Of a stretch of 64,000 nt of DNA, positions 48,105 to 57,727 are shown one piece after another (position 1 is the stretch's first letter; the number at the start of each line of letters is the position of its first letter). The position numbers were made by a program, and so were the translations under genes. The stretch covers positions 37,880-101,879 of the forward strand of contig JBJXEA010000016.1 in the NCBI GenBank assembly GCA_046155285.1, in the 5' to 3' direction. The notes beneath the pieces are model-generated. The model was not told the origin of the DNA, made no database searches, and saw only the letters and a program-made list of their open reading frames with translations. This DNA is from CAILHX01 sp046155285 (GTDB lineage: Bacteria; Pseudomonadota; Gammaproteobacteria; Burkholderiales; Methylophilaceae).

Positions 48105-49537
48105 TACACCATTGCTCCAAGCTTATCGCCTAGCAAATCGTTCAGTTGAGCACGACTGTCTGCCACATCCACACGGTCTGAAATGGCCTGTCGCAGAAAC
48201 ACTTCCAGCTTAGGATACATTGCTACAGCCTCATCCAACTCAGGGTCACTACCACGCACATAAGCACCAACGCTGATGAGGTCACGGCTACGCTGGAAAC
48301 GTGAGTAGCGCTGCCTGAAACGACGCACTAGCTCTAGTTCATACTCGGTCAAAATGTTAGGCATCACGCGGCTAATAGAGCCTTCAATATCAATTGCAGG
48401 ATAATGTCCCGCATCCGCCAAGGAACGCGATAGCACAATGTGGCCATCAAGAATCGCACGGGTAGCGTCCGCAACCGGATCCATCTGGTCATCACCCTCA
48501 ACCAGCACCGTGTAAAAAGCGGTTATCGAGCCACCACCCTCAGCGCCATTACCGGCGCGCTCTACCAGCAAAGGCAACTTGGCAAATACCGAAGGAGGGT
48601 ATCCCCGCGTAGCAGGTGGCTCGCCTACGGCCAAAGCAATCTGACGCTGCGCTTGAGCGTAGCGCGTCAGCGAATCCATAATCAGCAATACGTTTTTATC
48701 TTGATCGCGGAAATACTCAGCAATGGCAGTCGCGTAGGCCGCACCATGCAGCCTAGACAACGGCGGCGTGTCGGCAGGTGCAGCGACGACGACCGCTTTT
48801 TTCATGCCTTCAGCCCCTAAAATGTTCTCAATGAACTCTTTGACCTCGCGTCCCCGCTCGCCAATCAGGCCAACCACGATAACGTCTGCCGTGGTGTAGC
48901 GTGCCATCATCCCCAACAAAACGCTCTTACCGACGCCAGAGCCTGCAAACAAGCCCATGCGCTGACCGCGGCCAACCGGCAGCAATGCGTTTATGGCACG
49001 CACGCCTACGTCTAGCGTTTCAGTAATGGGTGCACGAGTCAGGGGATTGATAGGACGGCTCTGCAGCGGCACGCGTTCATGCAAATTCAGCGGCCCCAGA
49101 CTATCTAATGGACGACCATTGCCATCCACTACCCGTCCCAGTAATTCATAGCCTACCGGGACGTGCTTGACTCTATCTTCAGTGCGCCTACGTAGCACAT
49201 GCAAGGATTGGCCTGGTTGCGGATGTGGTGGTTCAGCCTCAAGCAACCTAACCTTTGCGCCGGGGTGTATGCCATACACATCAGAAGAAGGCATGAGTAA
49301 TATGTGGTCGCCAGAAAAACCAACCACTTCGGCATCAACGGTTTGCCCATCGGGAAGAGAAACATCGCACACACTACCTACCGGAGCTTTGATACCTACT
49401 GCCTCCATCACCAAGCCGGAAACGCGGGTGAGCCTGCCCGTCACCACCCAAGGGGAAACGCGTGGCACGGCTTCACGGCAATCGCTAATGAGACTGCGGC
49501 AGCTCTCTAAGAGAGAAATAGGGGGATTATTTGTCAT
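48104..49537 (-). CDS. fliI: Flagellum-specific ATP synthase FliI
   Basis: A 477-residue export ATPase resembling F1 beta. Walker A GLFAGSGVGKSVLLGM lies near residue 170, Walker B LLIMDSLTRYAQAQ follows, and the family's GEPPATRGYPPSVFA is present. The start at 49537 overlaps fliH by 11 bp; longer starts would run far into fliH. With FliH and FliJ it supplies and unfolds substrates for the export gate. Confidence 0.96.
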   Translation of the reverse strand: MTNNPPISLLESCRSLISDCREAVPRVSPWVVTGRLTRVSGLVMEAVGIKAPVGSVCDVSLPDGQTVDAEVVGFSGDHILLMPSSDVYGIHPGAKVRLLEAEPPHPQPGQSLHVLRRRTEDRVKHVPVGYELLGRVVDGNGRPLDSLGPLNLHERVPLQSRPINPLTRAPITETLDVGVRAINALLPVGRGQRMGLFAGSGVGKSVLLGMMARYTTADVIVVGLIGERGREVKEFIENILGAEGMKKAVVVAAPADTPPLSRLHGAAYATAIAEYFRDQDKNVLLIMDSLTRYAQAQRQIALAVGEPPATRGYPPSVFAKLPLLVERAGNGAEGGGSITAFYTVLVEGDDQMDPVADATRAILDGHIVLSRSLADAGHYPAIDIEGSISRVMPNILTEYELELVRRFRQRYSRFQRSRDLISVGAYVRGSDPELDEAVAMYPKLEVFLRQAISDRVDVADSRAQLNDLLGDKLGAMV

Positions 49538-50261
49538 TCTCCAACCACGTATGATTCTGCCCGAGTGCCGCTGCGATACGCTGCCAGCGACTAGGCATGG
49601 TGGCATCAATTTCTGCCGTGGTGGATTCGATGCGGCAACCACCGCGCTCTATGCGTTGATCTTCTACTATTTTCCATGAAGCTTGAGCTAGCTCTGCTTT
49701 TAATAAATCTTGCACCAATGCAGCATCGAGCGGATGCAAGTGAATTTGTGGGAGCTCTGCGCCCTGCGGCAAGCCTTCCATCGCGCTTTTCACTACAGGA
49801 ATCAACAGTTTTGGCTTTGCCGCCAAAGCTTCGCGCAACATTTGCTTGGCAATATCCAGCGCTAGCGCCACTACGTCAACACTGATGTCTTGACGAAATT
49901 CTTCAACCGCCGAGGTGAAACTGGTAAACAATGGTGCTAATGGCTCAGCCTTAGCCACAGCCTCTTCATGGCCTTTGGCGTACCCTGTTTCGCGCCCTTC
50001 AGCATGACCAGCCTCATAACCCTCGCTATGCCCTGCTTCAAGACCCTCCACCAAACCGGCGTCGTAGCCCTCTTTATGCGCGTCATGATAGATTCGTCCA
50101 ATATCATCTGCACTAGGTAACTCTGGGGCGGGGGGAGTTTCTTCGATGACCTCTTCTTCCAACAAGAGCTTTTCAACCACGGACTGGTTTTGTTCGATCC
50201 GTGCGGGATTCCACGGATGATATTCGTGCAGGTTTTCAACTGGGATAAATTTGGCGGCCAT
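49527..50261 (-). CDS. fliH: Flagellar assembly protein FliH
   Basis: A 244-residue regulator and stalk of FliI. The middle has the family's GxxxG repeat segment: repeats of Glu-Gly/Ala-Gly-His-x-Glu-Gly (EGLEAGHSEGYEAGHAEGRE), which form a helical stalk. The C-terminal domain resembles the delta/epsilon subunit region of F-type ATPases. Trp pairs at the N-terminus (HPWNPARIE) are expected for C-ring docking. A 72-bp gap follows fliG. Confidence 0.9.
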   Translation of the reverse strand: MAAKFIPVENLHEYHPWNPARIEQNQSVVEKLLLEEEVIEETPPAPELPSADDIGRIYHDAHKEGYDAGLVEGLEAGHSEGYEAGHAEGRETGYAKGHEEAVAKAEPLAPLFTSFTSAVEEFRQDISVDVVALALDIAKQMLREALAAKPKLLIPVVKSAMEGLPQGAELPQIHLHPLDAALVQDLLKAELAQASWKIVEDQRIERGGCRIESTTAEIDATMPSRWQRIAAALGQNHTWLENDK

Positions 50262-50333
50262 TACTTTCCTGCCAGCACGGTTAGGCGCAAATAGTTAAAT
50301 GCCAATCTGAAAGCACATTGTGCATTGCAGCCA

Positions 50334-51329
50334 CTAAACAAACTTCTCATCGCTCTTGCCGGCCAACACAATCTGACCTTCATCAGCCAAGCGGCGAGCA
50401 ATTTTGAGTATGCCTTTTTGCTCGGTATCCACTTCAGACAAGCGTACCGGACCTTTAGCCTCAAGGTCATCACGCAGCATTTCTGAAGCACGTGCCGACA
50501 TATTCTTGAATACCTTGTCGCGCAATTCAACCGAAGCACCCTTAAGTGCGATAACCAAGGTTTCAGATTGCACTTCACGCAACAGCAACTGGATACCTCT
50601 GTCATCAATGGCAACGATGTCTTCAAATACAAACATTTCATCTTGAATGCGCTGTGCCAACTCGGCATCGAATTCTTTGATGTTATTGATAACATCAGTT
50701 TCTGCACCACCACTCATGTGGTTCAGAATCTCTGCGGCCATCTTAACGCCGCCCATTTGACGTTTCACGCGATCACCACCTGCCAGCAACTCGGTCAACA
50801 CACTGTTCAATTCACTCAAGGCATGCGGCTGGATACCATCTAGGGTCGCGATACGCAACATGACATCATTACGCAAGCGCTCCACGAAGCGTCCCAAAAC
50901 AGCACTGGCCTGATCATGCTCAAGGTGTACCAGAATGGTCGCAATAATCTGTGGATGCTCGTTCTTGATAAGCTCTGCAACAGCAGGAGCCTCCATCCAC
51001 TTAAGACCTTCGATACCGCTGGTATCTCCGCCCGTCAGAATGCGATCCAGCAATGAGTTGGCCTTATCTGCCCCCAATGCTTGAATCATCATGGTTCTAA
51101 TGTAGTCATTAGCCCCCATGCCCATAGATGTACGCTGTATGGTTTCTGTACGGAACTCATGCAGCACATCACGAATTTCGTCATGGGTGACGTTTTCCAA
51201 GGTGGCCATGGCAATACCAACCTTCTGCACATCACCTGGCCCCAAATTCTTGAGAACCTCAGCCGCCACCGTCTCATCAGCGACGCTCATGAGCAAAATT
51301 GCACTTTTACGAATGCCGCCTTCACTCAT
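50334..51329 (-). CDS. fliG: Flagellar motor switch protein FliG
   Basis: A 331-residue C-ring protein that contacts the stator. The N-terminal, middle and C-terminal armadillo-type domains are all present. The EHPQIIATILVHLEHDQASAVL motif marks the middle domain. The C-terminal charged ridge (FVFEDIVAIDDRGIQLLLREV, then SERASEMLRDD-like SARASEMLRDDLEAKGPVRLSEV) carries the torque residues. It overlaps fliF by 4 bp. Confidence 0.96.
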   Translation of the reverse strand: MSEGGIRKSAILLMSVADETVAAEVLKNLGPGDVQKVGIAMATLENVTHDEIRDVLHEFRTETIQRTSMGMGANDYIRTMMIQALGADKANSLLDRILTGGDTSGIEGLKWMEAPAVAELIKNEHPQIIATILVHLEHDQASAVLGRFVERLRNDVMLRIATLDGIQPHALSELNSVLTELLAGGDRVKRQMGGVKMAAEILNHMSGGAETDVINNIKEFDAELAQRIQDEMFVFEDIVAIDDRGIQLLLREVQSETLVIALKGASVELRDKVFKNMSARASEMLRDDLEAKGPVRLSEVDTEQKGILKIARRLADEGQIVLAGKSDEKFV

Positions 51330-53059
51330 TGTCTGTTCACCCAGTCTTTAATAACATTGGCCACAATCTTAGGATCATCCTTAACCATTTGCCGGAATAT
51401 TTCCAACTCTTCTTCGTAATCAAGCGTACGTCCAGCGCGCATCGGAACACCATTCTCGTCAAACTCAACTGCTGCTGCAGCGGCAGCTTCCATAGCCAAC
51501 CTTTCCTCTTCAGCAACACGCGCCTCTTCCGCCAATCTATCTTCTTCAGCCATACGCTCAGCCTCAAGCGCGGCTGCCAGCACTTCCGCCTCCGTTGGAA
51601 TACCAAGCGACTTATACACAGCTGGCTTGATAACTGCAAGCAGCAGATATAAGGCCAAGCCCGCTAATAACAGGTACTTCAGAATACTCAGCGCCAGCGC
51701 CAGTATCGTAGGATCCTTCCAGAATGGTAGCTCTTCTTTCTCAAGTCCATCTTTGTTAAACGCAGCGTTCACCACATTCAAGGTATCACCACGTGCGCCA
51801 TTAAAACCCATCGCTTCTTTGGTAAGATTGTAGACCTGCGTCAACTCTTGCGGCGTGAACGGACGCGAAACCATTCTGCCTTTTTTGTCCTTGCTGACTT
51901 TATTGTTCACCACCACCGCCACTGATAGACGCTTAACCGCACCCACCTGTTTTTTGACGTGGCTAATAGTTTTGTCAACTTCGTAATTGGTAGTAGCCTC
52001 TTTATGCAGAGGCACGATAGGCGTAGCGCCCGGCTTGGCTCCAGAAACCGTAATAGGTGCGGTTGCGGCACCTGGTGGCTGATTTGATAATGCGCCAGGA
52101 ACACCCGCAGCATTAGTTCCATCACCCAAGGTTTCCAATGTTTGCCTACTTCTAACTGCTGCTTGATCTGGTTCAGGATTCGGACGATATGCCTCTGCAG
52201 TTTGTTCTACTTCCGAAAAATCAATATCCACCGCCACCTGTGCACGTACATTTTCAGGGCCGGTAATTGCCGCCAAGATGTTTTCAATACGCTTAACGTA
52301 GGTTTGCTCTACCCCTAGGGTATATTCCATCTCGGGAGAATCAAGTCCAAATGGATTTTTCTTCTTTTCGCCAGTCAGCAGATTGCTGTCTTGGTCAACA
52401 ATGGTGACACTCTTGGCGGGCATTTCAGGCACGCTACTGGCAACCAGATGCACGATGGCATCCACTTGCTCTTCATTCAGCTTACGGCCCGGACGCAGAT
52501 TCACCAAAATAGAGGCTGAAGGTTTTTGCTGATCCCTAACAAACACCGTCTCCTTGGGCATAGCCAAGTGAACACGGGCGCTATCTACCGATGAAATAGC
52601 CATGATAGTTCGCGTAATTTCACCTTCCAAAGCACGCTGATAGGCTACGTTTTCCTGAAATTGGGTCACCCCAATTTTCATATTGTCCATCAAGTCAAAA
52701 CCAACTGTGCCACCCTTAGGCAGTCCTTGAGCAGCCAATTTAAGACGTGCATCGTAGACAGAATTCGCTGGCACCAGAATAGCTCCGCCACCTTCTGCCA
52801 TCTTGTAGGGAATGTTGAGTTTTTGCAGGGACTCAATGACGGCGCCGCCATCACGATCAGAAAGATTGGTGAATAAAGGCTTGTAATCAGGATCTCTAGA
52901 CCAAATCACCGAGCCGATAAGAATCGCCACAAGCGCGGCCACCCCTATCATCAGCAGCAGCCTGCGAGCAGGTGGCATTTCTTCGAAATTGCGCTTCAAA
53001 GAGCCTAACGGCGACTCCGGAGCATCTTCTAAATTATCAGTTATTGTTGTCGATTCCAT
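51326..53059 (-). CDS. fliF: Flagellar M-ring protein FliF
   Basis: A 577-residue MS-ring protein, the first gene of the operon. Two transmembrane helices are visible at about residues 32-52 and 465-485. The ring-building motifs lie between, including ALEGEITRTIMAISSVDSARVHLAMP and VNKTVSHV-like VDKTISHVKKQVGAVKRLSVAVVV. The C-terminal cytosolic segment is Ala/Glu-rich before the FliG-binding end (RTLDYEEELEIFRQMVKDDP). No fliE gene precedes it here. The 131-bp upstream gap must hold the operon's promoter; I found no sigma-54 or sigma-28 consensus in it. Confidence 0.96.
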   Translation of the reverse strand: MESTTITDNLEDAPESPLGSLKRNFEEMPPARRLLLMIGVAALVAILIGSVIWSRDPDYKPLFTNLSDRDGGAVIESLQKLNIPYKMAEGGGAILVPANSVYDARLKLAAQGLPKGGTVGFDLMDNMKIGVTQFQENVAYQRALEGEITRTIMAISSVDSARVHLAMPKETVFVRDQQKPSASILVNLRPGRKLNEEQVDAIVHLVASSVPEMPAKSVTIVDQDSNLLTGEKKKNPFGLDSPEMEYTLGVEQTYVKRIENILAAITGPENVRAQVAVDIDFSEVEQTAEAYRPNPEPDQAAVRSRQTLETLGDGTNAAGVPGALSNQPPGAATAPITVSGAKPGATPIVPLHKEATTNYEVDKTISHVKKQVGAVKRLSVAVVVNNKVSKDKKGRMVSRPFTPQELTQVYNLTKEAMGFNGARGDTLNVVNAAFNKDGLEKEELPFWKDPTILALALSILKYLLLAGLALYLLLAVIKPAVYKSLGIPTEAEVLAAALEAERMAEEDRLAEEARVAEEERLAMEAAAAAAVEFDENGVPMRAGRTLDYEEELEIFRQMVKDDPKIVANVIKDWVNRQ

Positions 53060-53190
53060 GTGCTAACAAATGCTCGTTGTCATTTTCGTCGTCATTGTAA
53101 AGCAATCCGCTTCGCTGTGAAGCCATTGCCGCCAGTTTTTACTCGCGCCAGCACTGACATTTGCATGATTAAGGAACAACATCAGAGCAA

Positions 53191-53880
53191 TCAGTCCCGC
53201 TCGCCCAGCAACGCCATCAACAACGACAGCAGGTTTACAAACAAATTATAAATATCCAAGTACAGTGCCAAGGTCGCCATCACATAATTGGTTTCACCGC
53301 CTTGCACGATACGGCTTACGTCATACAGAATGTATCCTGAAAATATCAGAATCGAGATGCCAGAAAGCGCCAGAGACAAGGCTGGAACATGAAAAAAAAT
53401 ATTCGCAAATGTGGCCCCCACCAACAGAACCAACCCCACAAAAAGAAAATTACCTAAAAAACTAAAATCTTTTTTACTTACAGTAGCCACGCCTGCCAAG
53501 GTCACGAATATAAGCCCTGTACCACCCGCTGCCAGCCCTATCAGCTGACCGCCGTTTCTTAGGTGCAGCGCAACTTGCAGCATGGGGCCCAGCATCAAAC
53601 CCAAAAAACCAGTGAGTACCAGCAGTAGCAGCACCCCCAAAGCACCATTACGATTAGCTGAAATCCCCATCGTCAAGCCAAACATAATCGCCAGCATGCC
53701 CACAAGCGCCACAATAGGGTGCTGCGCCATGAAGGATAAATTCATACCCACCCCAGCCAATGCGCCAAGCACGGTAGGCAACATGGTCAACCCTAATAGC
53801 AGATAGGTATTGCGGAGAACCTTGTGAGTACCAATATCAATCGTGCCTGATGTGCTTGGGAATGAGTATTCTGGGTGCAT
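53191..53880 (-). CDS. Bax inhibitor-1/YccA family membrane protein
   Basis: A 229-residue protein with seven transmembrane segments and a short charged loop. The N-terminus is cytosolic and the family signature is GYILYDVSRIVQGGETNYVMATLALYLDIYNLFVNLL near the end, with the conserved Asp residues. In E. coli YccA interacts with the FtsH protease and protects SecY. There is no reason to link it to the flagellar operon, which it merely precedes. Start at 53880 is plausible, but no strong ribosome-binding site was noted. A 181-bp gap separates it from the next gene upstream (ends 54062); I see nothing coding there. Confidence 0.9.
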   Translation of the reverse strand: MHPEYSFPSTSGTIDIGTHKVLRNTYLLLGLTMLPTVLGALAGVGMNLSFMAQHPIVALVGMLAIMFGLTMGISANRNGALGVLLLLVLTGFLGLMLGPMLQVALHLRNGGQLIGLAAGGTGLIFVTLAGVATVSKKDFSFLGNFLFVGLVLLVGATFANIFFHVPALSLALSGISILIFSGYILYDVSRIVQGGETNYVMATLALYLDIYNLFVNLLSLLMALLGERD

Positions 53881-54061
53881 AGACGGCGTTTCCCTTAGTT
53901 AGTTAAGTTCAGAACTTAATGTTGCTTCAAATTCTACCGCATACTTTGTTGATATGCATTACAAATTCGATAATTCAATGCGTTCTAGGGAAGCGTAACC
54001 AAAGCGCACAAAAAATTCAAGTGCGAATTGCACAAAAAACCAAGGAAATTTAGTAAGCGGC

Positions 54062-54844
54062 TTATAGCGCCGCGACGGTTAGGTAGCTGGTGACAGCCGT
54101 TTGAGCGGTGAAACCACTCGCGGAATCCAGTTGAGCGCTCAACTGAGTAGAGAAATCTTGTTTCGGAATATCCAGTTGCAGCGCTTTATTCTGCTGGTCT
54201 TGATTTGCTTGAGCCTGATCAGCCGCACTATTGCGCGCAGCCGCATCGGCACGACGCATTTCCTCCTTCTTAGCCGTATCGTCTGCTTGCTTAGGCTTCT
54301 CTGCGGGTTGCGTGTCTTTGGCTTGAATAAACTTGGCCGTAAAGTCCTGCAAAGCGGCGAAAGCGCCTTTGCTATCCTGATTAAACGCCTTAACAAGCTG
54401 CTGTTGATTGATGGCAAAACTGCCATTGCCTTGGCTTTCAATGCCAATCCTTTTGGCCGGAGTGATGCTATCAACGAATTCTTTAGCCCGCGCGGCAAAA
54501 GAACCCTTGCTGCGAAATTCGGCTAAAGAGTTCGTAAGCGCAGCCCCCAGCGCATTGAGAGAACTCACCACGCCTTGCACCGCCACTTTGAAATCGCTCA
54601 CTGTAGGTGGGGCGCTGGCATTTTGCAAAGCTCCAGCTTGAGCCTGCAAACTCTCCAAAGAAAGTCTGGCCTTACCAGAGGAGCTAATCAGCGATACGGA
54701 ACTAAAGTTGGAACTAGAAGGAGAGGCGGCTTCTTTGTCGGCAGCGGCGATGATTTCCTGTGCTGTGCCTTGGCGCACCAGCGCAGCGGCGGCATTAACA
54801 CCATCACTATTGAGCACTGTCACACTAGAAATTGAGATTGCCAT
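54062..54844 (-). CDS. Protein of unknown function, 260 aa, possibly flagellar
   Basis: A protein with no membrane segment or obvious signal peptide. Starting MAISISSVTVLN, it is rich in Ala, Ser and Gln, with a central segment LESLQAQAGALQNASAPPTVSDFKVAVQGVVSSLNALGAAL that resembles coiled-coil/helix segments of hook-associated proteins such as FliD. The second half is Lys/Ala/Gln-rich and probably disordered. GAGGGG lies just before the ATG. Proximity to fliF suggests a flagellar role, but a bacteriocin-like or unrelated secreted protein is equally possible. I do not recognise a family. Confidence 0.6.
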   Translation of the reverse strand: MAISISSVTVLNSDGVNAAAALVRQGTAQEIIAAADKEAASPSSSNFSSVSLISSSGKARLSLESLQAQAGALQNASAPPTVSDFKVAVQGVVSSLNALGAALTNSLAEFRSKGSFAARAKEFVDSITPAKRIGIESQGNGSFAINQQQLVKAFNQDSKGAFAALQDFTAKFIQAKDTQPAEKPKQADDTAKKEEMRRADAAARNSAADQAQANQDQQNKALQLDIPKQDFSTQLSAQLDSASGFTAQTAVTSYLTVAAL

Positions 54845-54942
54845 TTAACCCCTCTTTTTTTGAGTGTTCAACACATCAGAAATCACTAGTGAATACTAAA
54901 ACTTTAGCGCTCAACAATCAAGTGAAAAATACCATTTTTCCA

Positions 54943-55998
54943 TTATGCCTCAGACAATTGCAGATATCCATCCGACATGCCTATGGTTGCGGTATTGCGC
55001 ACCGCTGCGACGAATTCCGCATCTTCGTGCAGTGCAGTAATGCTAGGCGGATGTGGATGGCCATGCATACGCGCTAACCTTGCCATCGCCACTGCCGAAA
55101 TTTTCAAGTCCAAGGAATCAAGCAACTCGTCCGCCAAATCCGGGCGATTGCACACCAGCACCATGTCGCAACCTGCATCAAATGCCGCCGTGGCGCGCTC
55201 GGTGACATTGCCCGCCACCACTGCGCCTTCCATCGCCAAATCGTCACTAAAAATCACGCCGTTAAAGCCCAAATGGCGGCGCAACACCTGATGCAGCCAT
55301 ATTTTAGAAAAGCCGGCTGGCTTCTCGTCCACTTTGGGGTAAATCACGTGCGCCGGCATCACCGCGTGCATGCCCGCATCCACCATGCGCCGAAAAGGCT
55401 CTAAATCGTCGGCTTCAATTTGAGCAAAAGTGCGAGTATCCACAGGGATTTCAGTATGCGAATCAGCCGCCACATAGCCGTGTCCAGGAAAGTGCTTACC
55501 CACCGCCGCCATGCCACCACGCTTTAAGCCCAGCATCAACGCCTGAGCAATGTCAGCAATGGCATCGGTGTTGCGATGAAAAGCACGGTCGCCAATTACG
55601 GCGCTGTTGCCGAAGTCTATATCCAGCACGGGGGTGAAGCTAAAATCCACACCATAGGCACGTAATTCCGCCGCCAACACCCAGCCTGCTTGTTCGGCGA
55701 GTTCTTTGGCACGCTTACGGTTTTTATCCCAGATCTTTCCCAACTCACGCATCGCCGGAATACGCGTAAAATCTTCTTTGAAGCGCTGCACACGACCACC
55801 TTCGTGATCCACCGCAATCAAAAGCGGCGGCTGGCGCACCGCATGGATGGCCGCAGTGAGGGCTTTTAGCTGCGTGGGCGATTGATAGTTGCGCGCAAAT
55901 AAAATCACCCCGCCCACCAATGGGTGCTGCAAGCGGCGGATGTCATCAGCGTTGAGTTCAAGTCCTTCTACATCCAACATCACGGGGCCGAGCGACAT
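54943..55998 (-). CDS. nagZ: Beta-N-acetylhexosaminidase of muropeptide recycling
   Basis: A 351-residue cytosolic GH3 glycosidase that removes GlcNAc from anhydromuropeptides during cell-wall recycling. The catalytic His-Asp dyad lies in KHFPGHGYVAADSHTEIP. The catalytic Asp nucleophile is in FSDDLAMEGAVVAGNV. GGVILFARNY and LIAVDHEGGRVQRF are also conserved. Length is normal for NagZ. It closes a tight minus-strand unit that contains an L,D-transpeptidase and two permease genes; 44 bp separate it from the second permease. Confidence 0.95.
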   Translation of the reverse strand: MSLGPVMLDVEGLELNADDIRRLQHPLVGGVILFARNYQSPTQLKALTAAIHAVRQPPLLIAVDHEGGRVQRFKEDFTRIPAMRELGKIWDKNRKRAKELAEQAGWVLAAELRAYGVDFSFTPVLDIDFGNSAVIGDRAFHRNTDAIADIAQALMLGLKRGGMAAVGKHFPGHGYVAADSHTEIPVDTRTFAQIEADDLEPFRRMVDAGMHAVMPAHVIYPKVDEKPAGFSKIWLHQVLRRHLGFNGVIFSDDLAMEGAVVAGNVTERATAAFDAGCDMVLVCNRPDLADELLDSLDLKISAVAMARLARMHGHPHPPSITALHEDAEFVAAVRNTATIGMSDGYLQLSEA

Positions 55999-56042
55999 AA
56001 ATTCTCCAAGATTCTATTTTTTTAAGATGATAACAGCTTGGG

Positions 56043-56819
56043 CTAGTTTCTCACATCCAGCCTGTCGCGCAAGGCATCACCCAGCATATTCACCGCCAAT
56101 ACCAGCGACATCAAACTCAATCCAACCGCCAACACATAATGTGGCGCGACCAACAAATAACGTGTACCGTCGCGCAACATAGCGCCCCACGAAGCGTTTG
56201 GCGCTTGGATGCCTAAACCCAGAAACGACAAACTAGCCTCGGCGATAATCAGGCTGGCGATGCTAAACGTGGCCTCCACCAGCAAAGGCGCCAACAGCAA
56301 GGGCAGTAAGTGATGCAGCAAGATACGCGGCGTAGATGCGCCCAAACACTGCGCTGCCAATACATGCTGCCTGCCTCTGAGCGCCAATGTTTGCGCTCTA
56401 GTCAGCCTTGCATAACCCACCCAGGAAGTCAGGCACAGCGCGAGAATAAGGTTGTTCACGCCGGAACCAAGCACCGCAGCAAAAGCGATTGCCAACAATA
56501 TCCCAGGAAAAGCCAGAAACACATCGGTGATATGCATCAATACCCTGTCCAGCCATCCACCGAAATAGCCGGCAATCAGGCCAATAGTGGTGCCTACGCT
56601 AAACGTCACCAATGTTACCGTTAGCGCAATGGTCAAGGAAACCCGCGCACCGGCAAACAACCGCGCCAAAATGTCACGGCCTAAATCGTCGTTGCCCAGC
56701 CAGTGAACGAGATTGGGAGCGGTGAGGATATGATCGAGATGAATTATATTAGGCGAAAGCCACGCGGCTACGAATGTGGCAACCAGCCAGAATATCAATA
56801 TCCCTAGCGGAATTTTCAT
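56043..56819 (-). CDS. Peptide ABC transporter permease, OppC/DppC type
   Basis: A 258-residue inner-membrane permease with the BPD_transp_1 domain and the EAA-type loop (AQCLGASTPRILLHHLLPLL), which touches the ATPase. The N-terminal region HILTAPNLVHWLGNDDLGRDILARL is typical of OppC/DppC. It overlaps the OppB-like gene by 4 bp. No ATPase gene is present in the cluster, so it must use an ATPase encoded elsewhere. Placed next to nagZ, it may import murein peptides or muropeptides. Confidence 0.9.
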   Translation of the reverse strand: MKIPLGILIFWLVATFVAAWLSPNIIHLDHILTAPNLVHWLGNDDLGRDILARLFAGARVSLTIALTVTLVTFSVGTTIGLIAGYFGGWLDRVLMHITDVFLAFPGILLAIAFAAVLGSGVNNLILALCLTSWVGYARLTRAQTLALRGRQHVLAAQCLGASTPRILLHHLLPLLLAPLLVEATFSIASLIIAEASLSFLGLGIQAPNASWGAMLRDGTRYLLVAPHYVLAVGLSLMSLVLAVNMLGDALRDRLDVRN

Positions 56820-57727
56820 GTCGCTCTGGCTCGTGGATCAAGTTGCCCATACGCCAAATCCGTCAGCAGATTCACCAGCACATAAGTCAGCGCGATCACC
56901 AGCACACAAGCCTGCGTCACCGGATAGTCGCGCTTTTCGATGGATTCCACCAGCAAGCGCCCGATGCCTTCCCAGCCAAACACCGTCTCGGTAATCACCG
57001 CCCCAGCCAATAGCGAACCCAGTTGCAAACCTATCACCGTCAGCACCGGCAACAACGCGGGTTTCAGCGCATGGCGCAGCACCACCAAGCGCTCCGGCAA
57101 ACCTTTGGCACGGGCGGTACGCACAAAATCCTCGTTTAGGGTTTCCAATAAACTGGCGCGGGTCATGCGGGTCAAGATGGCCGCTAGGCCGCAAGCCAAA
57201 GTCAATGCGGGCAACAGAATGGAAGTGCCAATTTCCATACCGCTCACCGGCAACCAACCCAGCCACAGCGCAAACACCAGCACCAGCAATGGTCCCAGCC
57301 AGAAGTGTGGCATGGCGGAAAGCGTGAGCGAAGCAAGTGTTGCGGCACGATCTGGCCAGCGCAGATGGTGCAAAGCGGCGAGGATGCCTAGTGACAGTCC
57401 CATACAAAGTGCAATGAAAAGTGCCAATAAAGCCAGCTTGGCCGTCGCCGGAATGCGCTCGGCCAACAAGCTAAAAATGGGCGCATGACTGTGAATAGAG
57501 CGCCCAAAATCACCCTTGGCAAGTTTGCCGATGTAACTCACAAACTGGCTGGGCAATGACTGATCTAGCCCTAAGTCAGCGCGTAATTGGGTGCGGTCAG
57601 CACTGGTGGCGGATTCGCCCAGCATCACTTCTACCGGATCGCCGGGGATGAGATGAACTAGCAGGAAAGTCAGCAGGAGTACCCCGAAAACAACGGGGAT
57701 GACGGCGAGTAGGCGTTTGAACAGCAT
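56816..57727 (-). CDS. Peptide ABC transporter permease, OppB/DppB type
   Basis: A 303-residue permease. FLLVHLIPGDPVEVMLGE near the N-terminus is the hallmark of OppB/DppB, and the EAA-type loop is RARAKGLPERLVVLRHALKP. Its ATG directly follows the stop of the L,D-transpeptidase gene. It pairs with the OppC-like protein and the lipoprotein encoded at 59348. Confidence 0.9.
   Translation of the reverse strand: MLFKRLLAVIPVVFGVLLLTFLLVHLIPGDPVEVMLGESATSADRTQLRADLGLDQSLPSQFVSYIGKLAKGDFGRSIHSHAPIFSLLAERIPATAKLALLALFIALCMGLSLGILAALHHLRWPDRAATLASLTLSAMPHFWLGPLLVLVFALWLGWLPVSGMEIGTSILLPALTLACGLAAILTRMTRASLLETLNEDFVRTARAKGLPERLVVLRHALKPALLPVLTVIGLQLGSLLAGAVITETVFGWEGIGRLLVESIEKRDYPVTQACVLVIALTYVLVNLLTDLAYGQLDPRARAT

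Noticed and set aside
48440..48820. Plus-strand open frame opposite fliI.
   Set aside because: An antisense shadow of the conserved ATPase coding sequence.
53060..53190. Sigma-54 promoter upstream of fliF.
   Set aside because: No GG-N10-GC pattern was found on the minus strand in this gap.
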